50,259 nt of DNA from MWAR01 sp036567845. GTDB lineage: Bacteria > Muiribacteriota > Ozemobacteria > Ozemobacterales > Ozemobacteraceae. Below are positions 38,437-46,718 of the stretch, piece by piece. Position numbers and translations under genes: made by a program. Where the stretch lies: the NCBI GenBank assembly GCA_036567845.1, contig DATCTT010000265.1, forward strand, positions 1 through 50,259, read 5' to 3'. How positions within the stretch are numbered: the stretch's first letter is position 1; each line of letters begins with the position of its first letter. Under the pieces are notes generated by a model. The model had not been told where the DNA came from, did no database searches, and saw only the letters and a list, made by a program, of their open reading frames with translations.

Positions 38437-41376
38437 TCATGATGCGTCCGGCACGGGGCGAGTGGGCTCGTTCGCGCGGGTCAGGACCAGAACCGTGACG
38501 TCATCATCGGCGGGGCCGGGATCGGCGAGCGACTCGTGCCAGGCGAACAGGGCGTCGCACAGAGCCCGGGGATCGGAGCCTCGCAGCGTCGCCCCGCGTT
38601 CGAGCAGACGCTCGTAGCCGATCTGCTCACCCCGGCTCCGGGCCTCGACGAGACCATCGGTGTAGAGCAGCAGGATGTCGCCCGGCTCCATGCGCAGATC
38701 TCGCCGGGGAAACGTCGCCTTGGCGCGGGTGCCGAGGGGGACGGCCGGAAGATCCAGCAGGGTTGCGGTGCCGTTCCGGAACAGGACGGGGTAGTTGTGG
38801 CCGGCGTTCGCGTAGGAGAGCAGGTGCTCCGCCGGGTCGACGACGGCGGCGAAACAGGTCATCATTTTCTGCTTCTGGAGCGTCCGGTGAAACACCTGAT
38901 GCATGGCCAGAAGCAGGTTCTCGGGCTCGATCCTTCCCCGTGCGATCTCCCGGTCCACGAGGGCCTTGGCCATGGCCATCACCAGGGCCGCCGGGACGCC
39001 GTGGCCCGAGACGTCGCCGATCAGGACAAGAAGACGGCCATCAGTCATCACCTGGATCTCGAAATAATCCCCTCCGACCGAGAACGCCGTCCGGCATCTG
39101 CCGAATACGCGGTACTCCCCAATCGCCGCTTCGCTCTGGGGAAGCAGGCTTGTCTGGACGATCCGGCCGATCTCGAGATCCTTGAGACCCTCCATCACCT
39201 CGTTGAAGGTGAGGGCAAGATCGCCGAACTCGTCGCGGCCGAACACGCCGACCCGGTGGCCGAACTCCCGCCGGCGGATCGCCTCGACGCCGCCGAGCAG
39301 CTCGCGGATCGGGAGCAGAAAGCTGCGCGACAGCACCAGGCCGAGAAACAGACTGATGAGGGCGCAGATGCCGGCGAACTGCCGGACGATCCGGTGCTGG
39401 GCGGCCGCTTCCGAGCGGATCGGGGTGTCGGGGGTCAGGGCGATGAGGAAAAACCGGCCCAGCTCGCGCCCCTTGATGCCGGTCACGAGCCAGGTTTCCC
39501 CCCGGAACCGGAGGGTCTGGAAGGTCGTGCCCTGCCTCTGCCTCATCTTTTCGAGGAACGGCGCAAGCGGCCGGAGGAACGGGGAGTCCGCGGGCTGGGC
39601 GTCCCCGCCTTCCTCGCCGAAGCTGCAGAGGACGACGCCCGGCCATTTCTTCTGTGCCGACCGCGTTTCCCGGCGGAGGTACCCGCGTTCGATGCTGCCC
39701 GCCCCCCAGTAACAGGTCGCCATGTAGTCAGCCGTTCCATCCGGCTGGATGAGGGGCATCAAAAAACACCAGTAGTTATTATTTCCAAGCGAATAATTAT
39801 GGATCAGCCGCAGCCCGCGGTTCAGCATCGCGTTGAGTTCCTCGAGACCTGCAAGGGATTCGATGACGATCGAGGCGGGATCGAGCGTGGTGTCGATCTC
39901 GACGTCGTTGATGCCGGCCATGCATCGTCTGACCAGGCTTCCGAGGAATTTCCGGTTGCTTTCACGCGCCGAGCGGGCGAACAGACCGCGGTTTTCGTCG
40001 TAGGTTGACCAGGCGACCTTTCCCCTGGCATCGAACAGGACGACATCGACACAGGAGAAGACCCGTGCGGCCTTTGTCAGAAGGCGCTTGACCGCCTCGA
40101 CCTCCTGGTGTGTCCGGCACTTCACCCCTGAAAGCGCCCGCACGAGCCGCTCCTGCCACCGCCCCTTCAGGGTCAGAAAGTTCGCGTCGATCGTGTACAG
40201 CGTTCGTTCCAGTTCCTCGTGCGTTTCGCGGATCCGCCGCGCATGCTTCTGGTTCACGTAGTCCCAGCCGGCGAACAGGACCACCAGCAGGGGAATTCCC
40301 GCGGTGAACCCGAACAGGAGCACCAGTCGGGCCCGGATGGGAAGCGTCGATTCGGCGCCCCCGCCGTAGAAGAATCTGCGCGACCAGATGGTCAGGATGC
40401 CGAAGAGAAGAGCGATTGCCGCGGCCAGCAGCAGCCGTTTCCGGAGGAATGTTCCGGTCAGCGTGTCTGGAAGCGAAGCGAGCACGAAGCCGCTCGTGGA
40501 CAGGGGCATGACGCTGAAAAACCGCCCATGCACCGCCTGATGTGAACGAGAATGATTTTGAAATGCGGCCAGGACCTGCTGTTCGGGGGTGGTCGGATTC
40601 CGGATGCCGTAGTCCCAGGAAACGCCGATCTGGAGCGGAGAATCCGGATGCCTGCGGCGGGCTTCGGAAACGATGTCGGACATTGCCAGCGACACCCAGT
40701 TCTCCGCGTGGTCGATATGGACGAACAGACCGCCTGACGCATCGACGCGATGGAAAAACCATCTCCGCCGGTTTCGGATCGAGACTTCCTCTATGTCGGG
40801 AACATTCGATCGGAACAGGGTCCAGTTCGACGAATCCCCGACATAGCTCTGCAGCACCGGCCACCGCTGGCGGAGCCGATCGTCACGCGCATCGACCGGC
40901 AGGGAGCCCGGAGCGATGTGATACTCGTGAAGCGCCTGGAACAGCATGCGGACCACCGAACGGGGAAGCCCGGGGTCGCTCACGGAGGGAATCAATTCGC
41001 CGTGCGCGTCCACCACGGCAATGTGAAACATCCCGGGAAACCTCTTTCCGAGCCTGGTAAAGCCGCGCCGGAGCGTGGCCGTCCGGTCCGGGGAGGCGAG
41101 GGCGAGGTCATACAGGCGGTTGAAGAGGGCGGCAAGATGCCGGTTCGTGTTTTCGCGGGCGCGAAGATTCAGCAGAACCGCGTCGAGACGCTCGAACACC
41201 GTGCGGCGGAGGCTCTCTTCCTCTGTTTGCCAGGTCGCTCCCGCGCCGTAGGCTATCAGAAGCAGGGGAAGGGCAAAAAATATCAGGGAGGAGGCGATCC
41301 ATTGCGCGCCGATCGCGAGTCTGCCGCGCGGGTTCCGCGCCGCGTCGCTGCTTTCCTTGTCTGCATGCCCCGTCAT
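38437..41376 (-). CDS. SpoIIE/RsbU-type PP2C phosphatase with double sensor region and HAMP domain
   Basis: 979 residues. A membrane helix near residue 30, an extracytoplasmic sensor of ~270 residues, two helices near 315-365, a second extracytoplasmic region of ~280 residues, then a helix (ICALISLFLGLVLSRSF), a HAMP-like linker (LLPIRELLGGVEAIRRREFG) and a C-terminal SpoIIE domain. Catalytic PP2C motifs are FSVGGDYFE, LIGDVSGHGVPAALVMA, SYANAGHNYP, LLLYTDGLVEA and a final DDDVTVLVL. It should remove phosphate from an anti-sigma-antagonist-type protein in response to an envelope signal. No such partner gene is in the window. It is divergent from the HTH gene. Confidence 0.92.
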   Translation of the reverse strand: MTGHADKESSDAARNPRGRLAIGAQWIASSLIFFALPLLLIAYGAGATWQTEEESLRRTVFERLDAVLLNLRARENTNRHLAALFNRLYDLALASPDRTATLRRGFTRLGKRFPGMFHIAVVDAHGELIPSVSDPGLPRSVVRMLFQALHEYHIAPGSLPVDARDDRLRQRWPVLQSYVGDSSNWTLFRSNVPDIEEVSIRNRRRWFFHRVDASGGLFVHIDHAENWVSLAMSDIVSEARRRHPDSPLQIGVSWDYGIRNPTTPEQQVLAAFQNHSRSHQAVHGRFFSVMPLSTSGFVLASLPDTLTGTFLRKRLLLAAAIALLFGILTIWSRRFFYGGGAESTLPIRARLVLLFGFTAGIPLLVVLFAGWDYVNQKHARRIRETHEELERTLYTIDANFLTLKGRWQERLVRALSGVKCRTHQEVEAVKRLLTKAARVFSCVDVVLFDARGKVAWSTYDENRGLFARSARESNRKFLGSLVRRCMAGINDVEIDTTLDPASIVIESLAGLEELNAMLNRGLRLIHNYSLGNNNYWCFLMPLIQPDGTADYMATCYWGAGSIERGYLRRETRSAQKKWPGVVLCSFGEEGGDAQPADSPFLRPLAPFLEKMRQRQGTTFQTLRFRGETWLVTGIKGRELGRFFLIALTPDTPIRSEAAAQHRIVRQFAGICALISLFLGLVLSRSFLLPIRELLGGVEAIRRREFGHRVGVFGRDEFGDLALTFNEVMEGLKDLEIGRIVQTSLLPQSEAAIGEYRVFGRCRTAFSVGGDYFEIQVMTDGRLLVLIGDVSGHGVPAALVMAMAKALVDREIARGRIEPENLLLAMHQVFHRTLQKQKMMTCFAAVVDPAEHLLSYANAGHNYPVLFRNGTATLLDLPAVPLGTRAKATFPRRDLRMEPGDILLLYTDGLVEARSRGEQIGYERLLERGATLRGSDPRALCDALFAWHESLADPGPADDDVTVLVLTRANEPTRPVPDAS

Positions 41377-41428
41377 GCCTGCATGATAGCAGAATCATTG
41401 CGGTGATACAGGCGTGACGTGGGGGTTG

Positions 41429-41437
41429 TGGTAGAAT
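41429..41437 (+). promoter_or_regulatory. Extended -10 promoter of the HTH gene
   Basis: TG-G-TAGAAT at 41429-41437 is an extended -10 box with no good -35 at normal spacing. The start site would be near 41444, leaving a short leader with AAGGAGG before the ATG at 41471. Confidence 0.5.
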
Positions 41438-41470
41438 GCCCGTGCAAGACCCAAGACCAAGGAGGAAGCC

Positions 41471-42097
41471 ATGTGTGACCCCCTGAAACTCCTGACGCTC
41501 AAAGAGGCTTCCGAGATTCTCAACGTGAATCCCGAAGTGCTTCGCCGCTGGTTGCGGGGCGGACGCCTGACCGGTGTGAAGGTGGGAAGCGACTGGCGCA
41601 TCCGGCAGGCCGATCTCGCCAATCTGCTCAAGCCTTCCCAGACACCGGCCGCAGCCTCTGCCGCCGTTTCCGACGGGCCGAAGATGTGCATCAAGTCCCC
41701 GAAATGGCTCGAATACTCGGGGCTGCCGAAGCAGCTCTACGACGAGATCGGGCCTCAGGCCTGGCCGGTTTTGAAGAAGCTGGTCGAAATCGATTTCGAG
41801 AAAGCCGACGAGGAGGACCGGCGCATTCCCCTCGATACGGCCGACCTCTCCGAGCGGACCGGCTACCCGGTGACGTTGATCGAGGAGACGCTGGCTGGAC
41901 TGGCCGAGCGCCATCTCCTCCGTATCGAGAAGCCGAGGCGAGGCTGTGCCTGGCTCGAGATCCTGACTCCGCTTCGGACGCCCCGGATGATTCTCGACAT
42001 CCCCTTCCCGAAGGGCGGGGTGCAGGACGCGCCGGCCAATGCCCTGAAGAACCGGTGCATGCGCCGGTATCTCGAATCCCCGGGCACAGCCCGCTGA
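41471..42097 (+). CDS. Excisionase-type helix-turn-helix protein
   Basis: 208 residues. Residues ~7-52 (LLTLKEASEILNVNPEVLRRWLRGGRLTGVKVG...RIRQADL) are a MerR/excisionase-like winged helix. The rest includes a second winged-helix-like region (PLDTADLSERTGYPVTLIEETLAGLAERHLLRIE), so the protein may bind DNA with two heads. No integrase or phage gene is nearby, so this is a regulator rather than a mobile-element factor. AAGGAGG precedes the start. Its target is unknown; the inverted repeat right after the gene is one candidate. Confidence 0.8.
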   Translation: MCDPLKLLTLKEASEILNVNPEVLRRWLRGGRLTGVKVGSDWRIRQADLANLLKPSQTPAAASAAVSDGPKMCIKSPKWLEYSGLPKQLYDEIGPQAWPVLKKLVEIDFEKADEEDRRIPLDTADLSERTGYPVTLIEETLAGLAERHLLRIEKPRRGCAWLEILTPLRTPRMILDIPFPKGGVQDAPANALKNRCMRRYLESPGTAR

Positions 42098-42122
42098 TAT
42101 TATATTCAACACCATATAATAT
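42097..42122. promoter_or_regulatory. AT-rich 9-bp inverted repeat before the YfhO-like gene
   Basis: ATATTATAT and ATATAATAT flank an 8-base spacer, beginning at the last base of the HTH gene stop and ending 12 bases before the ATG at 42135. The symmetry suggests an operator, possibly for the HTH protein just upstream. A hairpin in RNA would be weak. Confidence 0.4.
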
Positions 42123-42134
42123 GATTCAGGATCC

Positions 42135-44369
42135 ATGGCTCCGGCCCCGTCTCGTCCGTCCGTGATGCAGCCACCGCGTTGGACGGAGGTGTTCCGGACT
42201 GCCGGGATCCTGCTCGTGCTGGCGGTCTGGGTGGGGATCATCGGATGGCGCCAGTGGCACCCGGATCATCGCATTATCTATCGGGATTCGAACCTGATGG
42301 GCGTGCCCAGCCTCCAGTATCTCGGCGAGGCGATCCGGGGCGGATTCATTCCCTGGCTGCACCCCCGGCGCGGCTGCGGCACGCCGTTTATCGCCGATCC
42401 CCAGACCCAGGCCCTGTATCCGCCAGCGTGGCTGTGTGCCCTGCTGCCGCCGGTCCCGGCGTTTCGGCTGCACCAGTTCGCGCATCTGCTCCTGCTCGGG
42501 GCGGGATTCGCCTTTCTGGCACGGTTCCGGGGTGTCGGCACAGCCGGCTCGCTGGTGGCCGGCTGTGTGGCCGTGGCCGCCCAGACGCACCTTGCTCAGC
42601 TCGAGTGGCTGCCGACGATGGCCGGAACGGCCTGGGTGCCCTGGAGCCTCCTCGCGGCGATGGGCGGAGTTCCGGGCTGGTGGACGGCCACTCTCGCGAT
42701 GATGATCGCCTCGGGCCATGCCTATATCTGGGTCATGGCCCCTATTCTTGCCGGTGCCGGCCTGCTGTTGGCCCCGGTACGGCTCCGGCGCAGATTTTTC
42801 CTGTGCGCCCTGCTTGTGCCGGCCATCACAGCCCCCTGCTGGATGGGCTACTTTGCCCTGACCGGGGATGCGCATCCGCACGGAGTTGCCGGCGACACGA
42901 TGCTTCCCGTCACCAACTCACGACTTTGGCACCTGTCCCTGTTTCTCTTCCCCGCCGGCATCAGCCCCTACGGGTTTGCCCATCCGGACGGCCGCATCAG
43001 CTGGATTCCGGTCGAGCCGCCGGCTGTCTGGGCCGTCGTGTGCTACATCGGCATCGTGCCGCTGATACTGGGCCTGTATGGCCTGCTGCTGCCGGTTCCC
43101 GAACGTCGCGCCGCGCGGTTTCTCACGCTGAGCGGCCTGGCCATGGGCTTCGGGATCGGATACCTTTCGAAAACGGTGATTGCAGTGAACCATGCGATCC
43201 ACCATCCAGCCACCTTCGTCCAGCTGACGGTCTGGGGGCTGCTGTTTGCCTGGCCAGCCGGCTGGCAGGCCCTCGAGGATCCCGGCCGCATCCGCGTGGC
43301 GCGGGGAACCGCAAGGGGTTGGCTCATCCTCCTACTTGGGGTAACAATAGCATTTGGTATACACCATGGGATGTCCGAGCTTGCGCTGCAGGATGCCGCC
43401 TCGACGTTTTGGAACTACACGTTCGGCATCGGCTGGGCCGCCTGGCTGACCGTTGGTGTCGTCGTCATCCTTGCCATCGAGTCACTCCGGATGCGGCTCG
43501 CAGCAGCGGGCCTGCTGATCGTCGCGCTCCTGGACATCTATGCCGGCGCGGCCATGGTACTTCCGGTCACCGATGAGAAGCCCGTTCCCCCGATGATCAC
43601 CGATGGTCTCGACACGGAGAGCGGCCGGATCAGGATGGGGGGGGATTACATCGACCGGTTCCTCGGGACGAAATACCGTCACCGGTCCGAGGTGGCGGCG
43701 TATCTCGAATGGGTGCCGACGGTGGGTTTTGCGAACAGTTATGCCCGACACGGGCTGTACCAGTTCGATGATTACAATCCTCCGTTCGAACATGGCAGTC
43801 TCAAAGCGTGGATGACGCGCCTCGACACGGCTTCGGAAACCCAGACCGTCGAAGCCCTGCGCCGTCTTTCCGGCATCCGGTATATTCTGGCAGGGGAAGA
43901 CCAGTCCAGGCATGGCTGGAAGCTCCTGCAGGAACGTCAGCCGCCGGTGGGAACTTGGACGGCGCGGCTCTACGATGCCGGCCCCGTCTCTTCGGCTGTT
44001 CTGATGCCGCTCTCGGGGTTGATGGCTCTAGACATGAACGGTCTGCCTGCTTCGTCAAGCCTCACGCCGGTGCAGATGCAATGGAACGGCCAGACGGCCG
44101 GGGGGGCTCTTCCCGGCAATGGAACAACCTCGGCGGGCCAAGTCCTGTTCCTTCCGATGACGCCCTGGATCGGCTGGCAGCTTTCGTTTGACGGCCACCC
44201 CGCCGAACTGCTCAGCCGAGTTGGCTTTGGGCTTGCCGCCGTCGTGCCGGCCGGAGCGCGCAGCTTCGAACTCCGGTTCCGCCAGCCTTGGGCCTGGCAT
44301 GCCTTGTTCGCCTCCTGTTGCGGTATCCTTGGCGTTCTTCTCGCCGGCCGACGCCGGAGGGGGTTTTGA
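42135..44369 (+). CDS. YfhO-like polytopic membrane protein
   Basis: 744 residues with 12-14 membrane helices and a C-terminal soluble region of ~220 residues before a last helix (WHALFASCCGILGVLLAG). The early motif CGTPFIADPQTQALYPPAWL matches the G.P..ADPQ....YP signature of YfhO-type and related GT-C-fold proteins that modify cell-surface polymers, including the acidic DPQ region. The extracytoplasmic C-terminal domain fits that family. The sugar or lipid carrier is unknown. It starts 37 bases after the HTH gene. A cluster of AT-rich codons lies at 43341-43365. Confidence 0.75.
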   Translation: MAPAPSRPSVMQPPRWTEVFRTAGILLVLAVWVGIIGWRQWHPDHRIIYRDSNLMGVPSLQYLGEAIRGGFIPWLHPRRGCGTPFIADPQTQALYPPAWLCALLPPVPAFRLHQFAHLLLLGAGFAFLARFRGVGTAGSLVAGCVAVAAQTHLAQLEWLPTMAGTAWVPWSLLAAMGGVPGWWTATLAMMIASGHAYIWVMAPILAGAGLLLAPVRLRRRFFLCALLVPAITAPCWMGYFALTGDAHPHGVAGDTMLPVTNSRLWHLSLFLFPAGISPYGFAHPDGRISWIPVEPPAVWAVVCYIGIVPLILGLYGLLLPVPERRAARFLTLSGLAMGFGIGYLSKTVIAVNHAIHHPATFVQLTVWGLLFAWPAGWQALEDPGRIRVARGTARGWLILLLGVTIAFGIHHGMSELALQDAASTFWNYTFGIGWAAWLTVGVVVILAIESLRMRLAAAGLLIVALLDIYAGAAMVLPVTDEKPVPPMITDGLDTESGRIRMGGDYIDRFLGTKYRHRSEVAAYLEWVPTVGFANSYARHGLYQFDDYNPPFEHGSLKAWMTRLDTASETQTVEALRRLSGIRYILAGEDQSRHGWKLLQERQPPVGTWTARLYDAGPVSSAVLMPLSGLMALDMNGLPASSSLTPVQMQWNGQTAGGALPGNGTTSAGQVLFLPMTPWIGWQLSFDGHPAELLSRVGFGLAAVVPAGARSFELRFRQPWAWHALFASCCGILGVLLAGRRRRGF

Positions 44370-44436
44370 CGATTCGCGAGTCGGCCGTGGGAAAAAGGTG
44401 TATACTTCAAAGAACATCCTTACCAAGGAGCAGAGC

Positions 44437-45678
44437 ATGTCCGTTGATAAGCAGATCCTCGAGAAGATCTCCACGTATTCCGATTATGCGATCCATCTGC
44501 AGCGCGGTCTGGTCGAGCATCCGGCCGTGTGCCCCGAGAACGGCGGCGAAGGCGAACTGGCCAAAGCCGAATGGCTTCAGGGCGAGCTCAAGAAGCTGAA
44601 ATTTGATGAGATCAAGCGATACGATGCCCCCCACGCGAAGGCGAAGGGCGGGGTGCGGCCCAACATCGTCGCCCGCTACAAGGGCACAAAGTCCGACCGC
44701 ACCTTCTGGATCATGACTCACCTCGATGTCGTTCCCCCCGGCGAGCGGTCCCTCTGGAACACCGATCCCTACAAGCTGCATGTCGACGGCAACAAGCTGT
44801 ACGGCCGCGGCACCGAGGACAACCACCAGGGTCTCGTCGCCAGTGTTCTGTGCGTTCGCGCCCTGATGGAGTGCGGTGTGCGCATGCCGTTCGATGTTGC
44901 CCTGCTTTTCAACGCCGACGAGGAAACCGGCAGCGTGTACGGCGCCCACTTCATGGCGGAAAAGCACCCCGAAGTCTTTGGCAAGAGTGACATGTTCATC
45001 GTTCCCGACGGCGGGGCTGAGGATGCCTCGCTGGTCGAGATCGCCGAGAAATCCATCTGGTGGCTCAAGATCCGCACCCAGGGCAAACAGTGCCACGCCT
45101 CGATGCCGCATCTCGGCAAAAACGCATTCCGCGCGGCCAGCGAACTGGTTGTGAAGCTGAACAGCCTGTACAAGACCTTCAAGGCCAAGGACAAGTTGTT
45201 CGACCCACCGATGAGCACCTTCGAGCCCACCAAGAAGGAAGCCAACGTGCCCAACGTCAACACCCTGCCTGGCGATGACGTGTTCTATCTCGACTCCCGC
45301 GTCCTGCCGCAGTATCCGCTCGCCGAGGTCGAGGCCGAGATCCATCGGCTCGCCTCCGAGATCGAGAAGAAATACGACGTGAAGATCTCCTATGAGGATC
45401 TGCAGCGCAGCGAGGCGGCCCCGCCGACCCCGGCCGACGCCCCGATCGTTGGCGCCACGGTCAAGTCGGTGAAACGGATCTACAAGGGCGCGAAACCGAA
45501 AGCCAAGGGCATCGGCGGCGGCACGGTCGCGGCCGTGTTTCGCAAGATGGGCCTTCCCGCCGTCGTCTATTCGAAGCAGGATGAGACGGCCCACATGCCG
45601 AACGAATACTGCATCCTCGACAACCTGATCGGCGATGCCAAGGTGTTCGCCCTCACCATGCTCGAGATGGAAAAATAA
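44437..45678 (+). CDS. M20-family metallopeptidase (ArgE/DapE/CPG2 type)
   Basis: 413 residues from ATG 44437, six bases after AAGGAG; the frame extends upstream but through the previous gene. Catalytic and zinc-ligand motifs are complete: MTHLDVVPPGE (His, Asp), GRGTEDNHQG (bridging Asp), NADEETGS (general-base Glu), VPDGG (Asp) and ETAHMPNE (His). The insertion between motifs is the dimerisation domain. M20 enzymes hydrolyse peptide or acyl-amino-acid bonds in the cytosol; the exact substrate is not readable. It is a single gene followed by a palindromic repeat. Confidence 0.92.
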   Translation: MSVDKQILEKISTYSDYAIHLQRGLVEHPAVCPENGGEGELAKAEWLQGELKKLKFDEIKRYDAPHAKAKGGVRPNIVARYKGTKSDRTFWIMTHLDVVPPGERSLWNTDPYKLHVDGNKLYGRGTEDNHQGLVASVLCVRALMECGVRMPFDVALLFNADEETGSVYGAHFMAEKHPEVFGKSDMFIVPDGGAEDASLVEIAEKSIWWLKIRTQGKQCHASMPHLGKNAFRAASELVVKLNSLYKTFKAKDKLFDPPMSTFEPTKKEANVPNVNTLPGDDVFYLDSRVLPQYPLAEVEAEIHRLASEIEKKYDVKISYEDLQRSEAAPPTPADAPIVGATVKSVKRIYKGAKPKAKGIGGGTVAAVFRKMGLPAVVYSKQDETAHMPNEYCILDNLIGDAKVFALTMLEMEK

Positions 45679-45699
45679 CGCTGACCGATTCATCTTCCT

Positions 45700-45728
45700 G
45701 CAGGGGCGGGTCTCAGACCCGCCCCTGC
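45700..45728. repeat. Perfect palindromic REP-like element
   Basis: GCAGGGGCGGGTCT and AGACCCGCCCCTGC form 14-base arms around one base. It lies 22 bases after the M20 stop and 16 bases before the end of the convergent PK-like gene. No T-run follows on either strand, so it is not a standard terminator. A decayed relative at 1724-1746 suggests a dispersed intergenic family. Confidence 0.65.
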
Positions 45729-45743
45729 GTCATTGGGGACTGA

Positions 45744-46718
45744 TCACGGGGTCAGGCGGAAGAAATATCCCAGAAAAGCTATAACATCTGCTATATAATT
45801 GCCGGACGCCGTCTCGTCGGATAACACGATACCATCGAAGCCAGCCGCAAGAATGTCGTGGAGATGCACGATCTCACTTCGCGAGGGGAGAGGGGAAGTC
45901 ACCATCGAGCCGAGCACCTCGCCGGCGAGGATCTTCGGATGCCGCAGGTTCGGAAACAGGCGAATGAAATCCGCTTGGAGGCGTCCGAGGTCGCGCAGTT
46001 CGGATTCGGCCCCCAGATCGCCCCGGCACAGCCAGTGCTCGTCGAAGACGCGATCGATTGCTCCGACGGCGGCGATCGCCGCCGGCCGCTCGAGTTTTGC
46101 AATCAGCCGGCGGTTTCCTGTGAGAGGGCGAAACAAGCTGGCCTCGCTGCCATCGAGAACGAACGAGACGGCATACTCGACGAAGGGAAATGCATTTCCG
46201 ATGCGTATCGCCTCGGTATCGCGCGGGGAAAGGCGGATGAGCTCATAGACGCGGTTTTCGCAATTGAACCCCTTGTTCGAGCTCAGAGGACCGTTGCGGA
46301 CGCATTCGGCGGCAAGGCCGTCGGAGCCTGCCTGCCCGAGGATCCGGAGGATGATGCGCCGGTCGTTCAGATGCACCAGGTCGCCGGCGGATGTTTTCCG
46401 GAAGACGCTTTCGTGCGGAACCGGAATGACGGCGGGATCATCGGATGCCTCGGCCAGGCGGAGCTCGACCCGGCCAGGAATCGTGTCGACCGTTGGATAG
46501 CGTCCGATACGAACCTTGGCGCCCTGCAGGTCGAGAACCACCGGCAGGGGCGTTCCCGTCTCGCCGAACAGGGCTGAGAGCCGGGACAGTTGTTCCCGGA
46601 GGCCGTCGGGCGTCATGTGCGACGTGTTGAGCCGGAACCGGGTCGCGACGCGGGCGAGAGCCGTGACGGTCTCCCGGGTGGCGGAGGCCGGACCGAGAGT
46701 CAGGATGCGTTCGGTCAT
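45744..46718 (-). CDS. Short pyruvate-kinase-like protein lacking the C-terminal domain
   Basis: 324 residues from ATG 46718, which overlaps the MFS stop (ATGA); a longer frame to 47264 lies over the MFS gene. Pyruvate kinase motifs: TLGPAS (7-12), FRLNTSH with the K+-site Arg, Asn and Ser (28-34), LDLQGAKVR (62-70), SSNKGFN (146-152), AKLE with the catalytic Lys (207-210) and CRGDLGAE with the metal Asp (231-238). The barrel end reads ILAGEVLGSM where PK has a VATQMLESM-type sequence, so the proton-transfer Thr is missing. The C-terminal allosteric domain (~140 residues) is absent. It is unlikely to be the glycolytic enzyme; a PEP- or enolpyruvate-related role in this operon is plausible. 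Confidence 0.8.
   Translation of the reverse strand: MTERILTLGPASATRETVTALARVATRFRLNTSHMTPDGLREQLSRLSALFGETGTPLPVVLDLQGAKVRIGRYPTVDTIPGRVELRLAEASDDPAVIPVPHESVFRKTSAGDLVHLNDRRIILRILGQAGSDGLAAECVRNGPLSSNKGFNCENRVYELIRLSPRDTEAIRIGNAFPFVEYAVSFVLDGSEASLFRPLTGNRRLIAKLERPAAIAAVGAIDRVFDEHWLCRGDLGAESELRDLGRLQADFIRLFPNLRHPKILAGEVLGSMVTSPLPSRSEIVHLHDILAAGFDGIVLSDETASGNYIADVIAFLGYFFRLTP

Noticed and set aside
41471..42097. Prophage or integrative element marked by an excisionase-like gene
   Set aside because: No integrase, phage gene, attachment-site repeat or tRNA is near; excisionase-type HTH domains are common in chromosomal regulators.
45700..45728. Terminator for the M20 gene
   Set aside because: The hairpin is strong, but no T-run follows on either strand, so it is listed as a repeat.
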